From contig NC_016458.1 in assembly GCF_000226115.1 (NCBI RefSeq), positions 4,312,001 to 4,376,000 of the forward strand: DNA of 64,000 nt. Reading direction: 5' to 3'. The stretch comes from Thermothielavioides terrestris NRRL 8126 (taxonomy: Eukaryota > Ascomycota > Sordariomycetes > Sordariales > Chaetomiaceae). Shown here in pieces: positions 58,709 to 64,000 of this stretch; positions within the stretch are counted from its first letter, which is position 1, and each line of letters opens with the position of its first letter. The notes below the pieces were generated by a model, which saw only the letters and a list, made by a program, of their open reading frames with translations, was not told the DNA's origin and did no database searches. Both the position numbers and the translations under genes were made by a program.

Positions 58709-61439
58709 ATTCTCTTCCTATTAAGGGGAGCTAAGTTCGGATTAGGAGATATTACGAACTACATCTAGTAAGTTGTATAGAGCAACGCCTAAGGTAGATA
58801 ATACTTCTTTTTAAGGGAGTAAGCTTTGGAAAATGTACTATATAACGAACTAGTTTATATTATTAATACTATTAACTTGACCTTAGGCACCTTTAAGGCG
58901 TTAGGAACTAGATGAAGTTAAGCCTTATAAATATAAATGTTTATAGAAATATATAATAAATATTTAAGTTTATTAAGGACTTTAGGGTTATCTACAACAT
59001 TTAGTAGGTTATTAGTATTAGCCTATAGAAACTTAAGTACCTAGAAGCTATACTATCCCTTAAGACAATATTAGAAGGAGACGATTATATATAATAGTAT
59101 ATTTAAGAACTAAACGTCTTAGAGCATCCTCCTTTTTAGATACTCGATAATTATATACTTTACGCCTACCTTGTAATTATTAGGCGTAAAGTTCAAGTAG
59201 CCGTTAGTAAGAACCTTATTCTAGACCCTAGGATCGAAGACGCCGCTTTAGAGATTAAAGACTTAACCTAAGAAACGCTAAAGACCTTAGTACTAGAGAG
59301 TTAGAGACTATTAGAGACCCTAAAGCCTTAGGGGACTAGCAATTAGTAACTAAGACTAGCTATATCGCTAGAAATATTAGTAAAAATTAGATATAATCTA
59401 ACTAGGAATTAGCCTATAACTCTACTAAGCTTAACCTTTTAAGAGCAACTAAAGACCTAGGATACGTCAATTATTCTTTAATAAGGATATAAGACCTATA
59501 TCGTTAATAGCTATAATTTCGATAGACGCTACTAAAGACTATTAAGAGGATTATAAGATTCGCTACTTTAGAACTAACAACCTAAAAAGAAAGACCTATT
59601 ATCTTCGATAGTATAGTTGATTAGCACTTTCGACTAAGCTTCTTAGCCATTGCTATAGACGTCTAGTCAACTATCTTAGTACCTATCTAAGCTTCCTAGA
59701 CTAGATATAGTCCTCTAGAACGCTAAGACAGAATATATAGATAGTTTAGTCAATTCTAATGTCTCTTTACTATTCTAAGAGATGCTGAGCCTACTACGTA
59801 GACAAGCAACTAGACTCTCTAGATAAGGAGTTAGACCCTTTAGACAAGTAGCTAGAGCTATAGACATCTAGGCCGCTTTTGCTATATAGGACTTTCTTAC
59901 TTAGATAGCTAGAATAATAGAAAACCTAAATATTATAATCGAAAAGGCGAATAAAGCTATAAATATAGAAGACTATTAGCTTAAAACTAAGGACAGAAGT
60001 ACTATATTTTTATAATCATCTATACCTACGTTGAAATAGAAGATTTAAAACACTAGTCTCTTTTAGCTAGATATAGAGAATAAGTCTAAAGAACCCTAGG
60101 ACTTATAATATAACAAATAGCAGCTATACTATAGGGACGTCAACCTTTAGGTTGAATAGATAGATTAGGTCATTAGATACTACCTAATAAAAGAAGAGAC
60201 CCTACGTATAGAGATATAGACCCTACTTTAAGGATTAGCGCTACAATAGTATAAGTAGTAGCTCTCTACTCTAGAAAAAGTAGCACTAACTATATCTATA
60301 AAAGCGTAGACCAAACATTTAAAAAAGGAGTTTAATAATAAGAGATATAAAGCGGAAAAATAGTTAAACGAAAACCAGTATACTATAATAAACAACTATA
60401 AAGATAAGCTAGTCTAGAAATTTGCTATAGAATACTTTAAATATATATATATTTAGAAAGATACTACTAAGGAGCAACGTCTAATATATCTTTACAACTG
60501 CCTTTATCTAGAACTTCGCTAGCTATACCCCGAACTAGATATAACTATAGAGATAGGCGTATTCTTTAGTATCCTCAATACCAAAGTATATATCGTTAGA
60601 GACAAGCTTTGCTAAGACGCTACTAAGGGCTATATTATTAGCTATAGTCATATCGCTAACAGTATAAATATAGAGTACAATAATAAAGAATAAGGAGACG
60701 ATGAGGAGGATAGTAGAGCCTCCTAAATAGGAAGAGGTAAAAAAGGATATTACAACTATTAGAGAAGAGATAAGGACAAACTTTAGCAACCTAGAGACAA
60801 TTAGTATAAAGATAGTAACCGAGTATAACTATTTAGTAACTGAAACTTCTATAGTATAACTAAACGTAGAAGAGGATATTAACTATTCAACGACTATAGA
60901 GGAGGAGTTAGACTATTCAAGGGCTAGAGAAGAAGCGATAATAGCAACTAGAGAAGACGACCTCGACGACTATAATAGATTCGTATATATATATATAAGA
61001 AATAGTTCGAAGATAGCACCTTCGCCTACTATAGTAAAATTATAGTAATAGGAGACGACGAGGACGTAAACCTTTACTATAAAATATTAGAGAAGACTAG
61101 GTATATCCTTATTAACAAATATAACATTAAGGCTAAAGATGAAGAGTTAGAAAACAAGGGAGTCAATAGCTTCTACTATATATATTATCACTTTCACTAG
61201 CTAGGGCTTAAACTAAGAGAACTCCTACGAATTTAACAATGTATTGTCTATAGCAAAGTCTTTGTAATCCATTGTAAGCTATTCAAATATATAGCCGACG
61301 ATAGCGACGAGGACAAGTATAAACTTAAATAGTAGTATATAGACTACCGATATAATATCAACGATACTAAAGACGACCTTAATAGTAAGAAAATAAACTT
61401 TATATTAACAAAGGAATAGATCGTAGAAGCGTAGCTATA

Positions 61440-63950
61440 TATATTACTACTAAAGGCGCTAGATAAGCAAGTAATATACCTTATAATCAACATTAGTATA
61501 AACTTAGGCAAACTAGGCACTAAGGTCTACGTTAATATAGGTAGTAATACTAATCTCGTCAATAAGTAGTTTATCTCCAAGTAGGCTAAGAACCTACGCT
61601 AGATTAATATAAAGCTATACTTTGTTAAAGGTATTAGAGCTTATATAGAAGTTAAAAAGCAAATCGAATTTAACTTCTATATCTAAGGAGTTGTATATAG
61701 CACTAAGGTAGAAGGCTACTTTACTATAATAGCCAACGTTATCGAAGGATTAAAAGCAAAACTGTTGATTAGAACTAACTTTATACTCTACAATGGAGTA
61801 AAGATTGACTTTAATATATTAACCTATTATTTTTAATCTATTTATAATATAAAGATGAGAGTATATATAGAATAGAGAAGAAACATTTAGAAAGTAAAAG
61901 CTATAAACACTATAACGATTATACCTATAACGAAATACCTAATTAAGACTATGTTCAAGCCTATAGACACTGGTAATAGCAATCTAGCTAGCTAGATATA
62001 TAAACTCTACTTCGCTTCCTATATCGAAGGCGTACTAGACACTATCGTAGACGCGAAGAGCGTATACTAGGCCATTGTAAGGAATAACATTGCTCGTTTA
62101 ATCATTATTGTCGACTGACAGTATATTAGATACTTCCTTTAATATAGCCTAGAGGAGGACATCTAGGCAATAGTATAGAACCTTACGTAGTAAACCTAGG
62201 ATAATATTAAGAATGACAAATGTATATAGATAATAACGACTATATAATAGGAGCCTAGTAGTAAAGAACTGATAATAGAGATATTAATAGAAGATAAGTA
62301 GAAGCTACCTACTAAGTAGGAGTTCTATATATTATCCTATAGCATTAAGAAACTCGACGATATCCTTTGTATCAAGTTAGCAATAGGAGTAAGTATCTAT
62401 AGTAGGGACAAATAGTATATAAAAGAAATAAAGGCATTGTTAGATAAGTATAACGTCTTTTGTAACTATAGTATCGTTCCTATACTAGAAGATTCGAAGA
62501 TAAGAATTCCATTTATCAATAGATAGTAGAACTAGCTTAAGCTTATTCGAATCTACCTACTAAGCACTAAGGACTAAGTAATTGTTAACGAAAAATATAA
62601 TAAGCTATAAGTGTAAAGAAAGATAGACTTTTTAGATTAGCTAACTTCTATCGTTTGCCTAGTCTTTATAATCTACTATATAGTTGCTAGAAAAACGAAA
62701 GGCAGAGCTATAGTAGACCTCTAGCCCCTAAATACGTTAGTAGTACTAAATATATATCTATTGCCCAACTAAAATAATATTATAAATATAATAATAGGCA
62801 ATACAATTTTTATAGTATTTAACGCCTCTAGATTCTTCTTCTAGCTTCTAATTGTAAAAGAATATTATAACTATATAGTAGTTATTAGTTCTAGAGGTTT
62901 AGAACGCTTAAACGTTATACTAGTAAGATTTAAAAACTCGTTAGCTTTTATATAGCGCTTTATAGACTATTTGTTCTATAAGTATAAGCACTTTGTATAT
63001 ACTTATATCGACGATATTATTATCGCTAGCAAGAAAATAGAGGAGTACCTTAAGTACATTAAAACGGTTCTCAATATCTTTAACAAGATATATATTTATA
63101 TTTCAATAAAAAAATCCTTCGTAGCCTACCCGTTAGTAAGACTTCTTAGCTATATAGTCAATAGCGAAGGAGTAGCTAAAATAGATAATAGGCTTACTAT
63201 ATTTAAGAAACTCAAGTTCTTCGATATCTTTAAGACCTTAGAACAGTACCTTAGTATAGCTAGATAGCTATATAAGGGTATCCTATAGTATATAGTAAAA
63301 GTATAGCCTCTATAGGACTATAAAACTAAGCTCCTTATCTAAAGAAGAGTAAGCGAAGACCTTCCTATCGCTAAGTCGAAGAACGCTAGGAAAGTATTTA
63401 CTTTGAACATTAAATTTAAGCCTACGCTAATAGAACTAGAGTCTTTTAGGTTGCTATAGGAATACTTATATAAATAGTACTTCCTATATTATTACCGCCC
63501 TAATAAACTACTATTTATTAAGCTTAATGTAAGCGGTAAAGGATATAGAGCAATTGTCTTTTAACTCTATAGCGAATAGAATAGCACTAGTATCCCTAAC
63601 TAAAATATCCTAAATAGTGAGATCTAGCCTATTATATTTTTATCTCACCTAACTTCTAATGTAGAAAGGAAGTATAGGAGTACTAAAGTAGAAGTCGCTA
63701 TTATTATATAGGAAGTTAAGAAGCTTTAGAAGATAGTATAGTTAAACTAATACTCTATAAACATCTTAATAGACTATATAGCGACTAGAGGTATTGTAAA
63801 GTATATATCTCTCGCTACTATAGATCTTGCAAAGGCTAACCTAAAGCTCGCCAACGCTATTAACTAGCTATCTTAGTTTGACCTTAATATCTTCTATATA
63901 CTAAGAAAGCTCAACGTTGTACTAGACGCCTTATTACGCTTATCGACCTT
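61440..63950 (+). pseudogene. Protease-RT-RNase H remains of the second gypsy element
   Basis: Protease-like block near 61520. RT from 62690: KGRAIVDL, LNTLVVLNIYLLPN, IFIVFNASRFFF, then VVISSRGLERLNV and RFIDYLFYKYKHF, then YIDDIIIA. RNase H near 63510-63700 (LFIKLNVSGKGYRAIVF, PIIFLSHLTSNVERKYRSTK). Frequent in-frame TAG/TAA. Confidence 0.75.
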
Positions 63951-64000
63951 TGAGGAGGACGCCTCTAACGAAACCTAAGACGCTACTAACGAACTAAAGG

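Larger units (their letters stand above)
58433..64000 (+). mobile_element. Second Ty3/gypsy element, RIP-degraded, runs off the window
   Basis: 5' LTR 58433-58681 (249 bp, TGTCATACGC start), primer-binding region from 58684, then gag-like sequence (about 58840-60700), a retropepsin-like stretch at 61440-61600 (TKVYVNIGSNTNLVN), RT (62600-63290) and RNase H (63400-63950). The RT has a readable YTYIDDIIIASKKIEEYL block within an intact 98-codon piece (62971-63267). The family is different from the chromovirus at 42430: LTR and pol do not match. 3' end outside. Confidence 0.85.

Noticed and set aside
60535..60789. 84-codon hydrophobic minus-strand frame
   Set aside because: Antisense to the gypsy gag region; its Ile/Ser/Val-rich composition follows from AT-rich DNA.
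26626..64000. CRISPR arrays or prokaryotic islands
   Set aside because: Repeats are LTRs with target duplications and spliced eukaryotic genes surround them; no short regularly spaced repeats.

Overview
The window is genomic DNA of a filamentous ascomycete of the Sordariales/Chaetomiaceae type. The evidence is small spliceosomal introns (about 47-170 nt, GTRNGT donors, CTRAC branch points), gene families whose closest relatives I recognise are in Pezizomycotina, and AT-rich repeat blocks with the hallmark of repeat-induced point mutation (RIP: C-to-T on both strands, TGG and CAG/CAA codons turned into stops). The protein disulfide isomerase at 10984-12622 (505 aa, HDEL end) is, from memory, almost identical to the Humicola insolens enzyme, so a thermophilic Humicola/Mycothermus-like fungus is the best guess.

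GC-rich gene block, 1-26.4 kb. In order: dopA/DOP1 (minus, 3' end off the window), mon1 (plus, divergent from dopA), an unrecognised protein with an in-frame amber or a 48-nt intron (minus), PDI (plus), a small mitochondrial-type membrane protein (plus), the SWR1-complex HIT zinc-finger subunit vps71/swc6 (plus), a small secreted cysteine-containing protein (minus), a Wss1-type WLM metalloprotease (minus), a Kel3/KLHDC4-type kelch protein (minus) and an M1 aminopeptidase with a spliced, mitochondrial-looking leader (minus). These are housekeeping genes (Golgi/endosome traffic, ER folding, chromatin remodelling, DNA-protein crosslink repair, peptide turnover) and are not one pathway.

AT-rich nested retrotransposon block, 26.6-53.3 kb. 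Two RIP-damaged copies of one Ty1/copia family lie head to head: a minus-strand copy (26626-34522) and a plus-strand copy (37617-53274). The plus copy carries a Ty3/gypsy chromovirus (42430-50488, 386-bp LTRs, 5-bp target duplication). That gypsy element carries a 738-bp solo LTR (48705-49442) near its chromodomain. The minus copy carries a small non-autonomous LTR element (29745-33158), whose 3' LTR is split by a dimeric copy of the same element in the opposite orientation (30690-32954). All four nested insertions can be resolved by their target-site duplications. Both copia copies have a conserved antisense reading frame between the end of pol and the 3' LTR, which is the most unusual coding feature here.

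Gene island, 54.2-58.2 kb. It has normal base composition between repeats. It holds a possible two-exon 101-aa gene, a degenerate telomere-like tract, and an intact four-exon protein-kinase-like gene (56931-58162) with HTD and DLG in place of HRD and DFG.

Right edge, 58.26-64.0 kb. A fragment of the copia LTR is cut by a second, different Ty3/gypsy element (LTR 58433-58681, then degenerate gag, protease, RT and RNase H) that runs off the window. Its primer-binding region matches that of the small non-autonomous element, making it a candidate mobilising partner.
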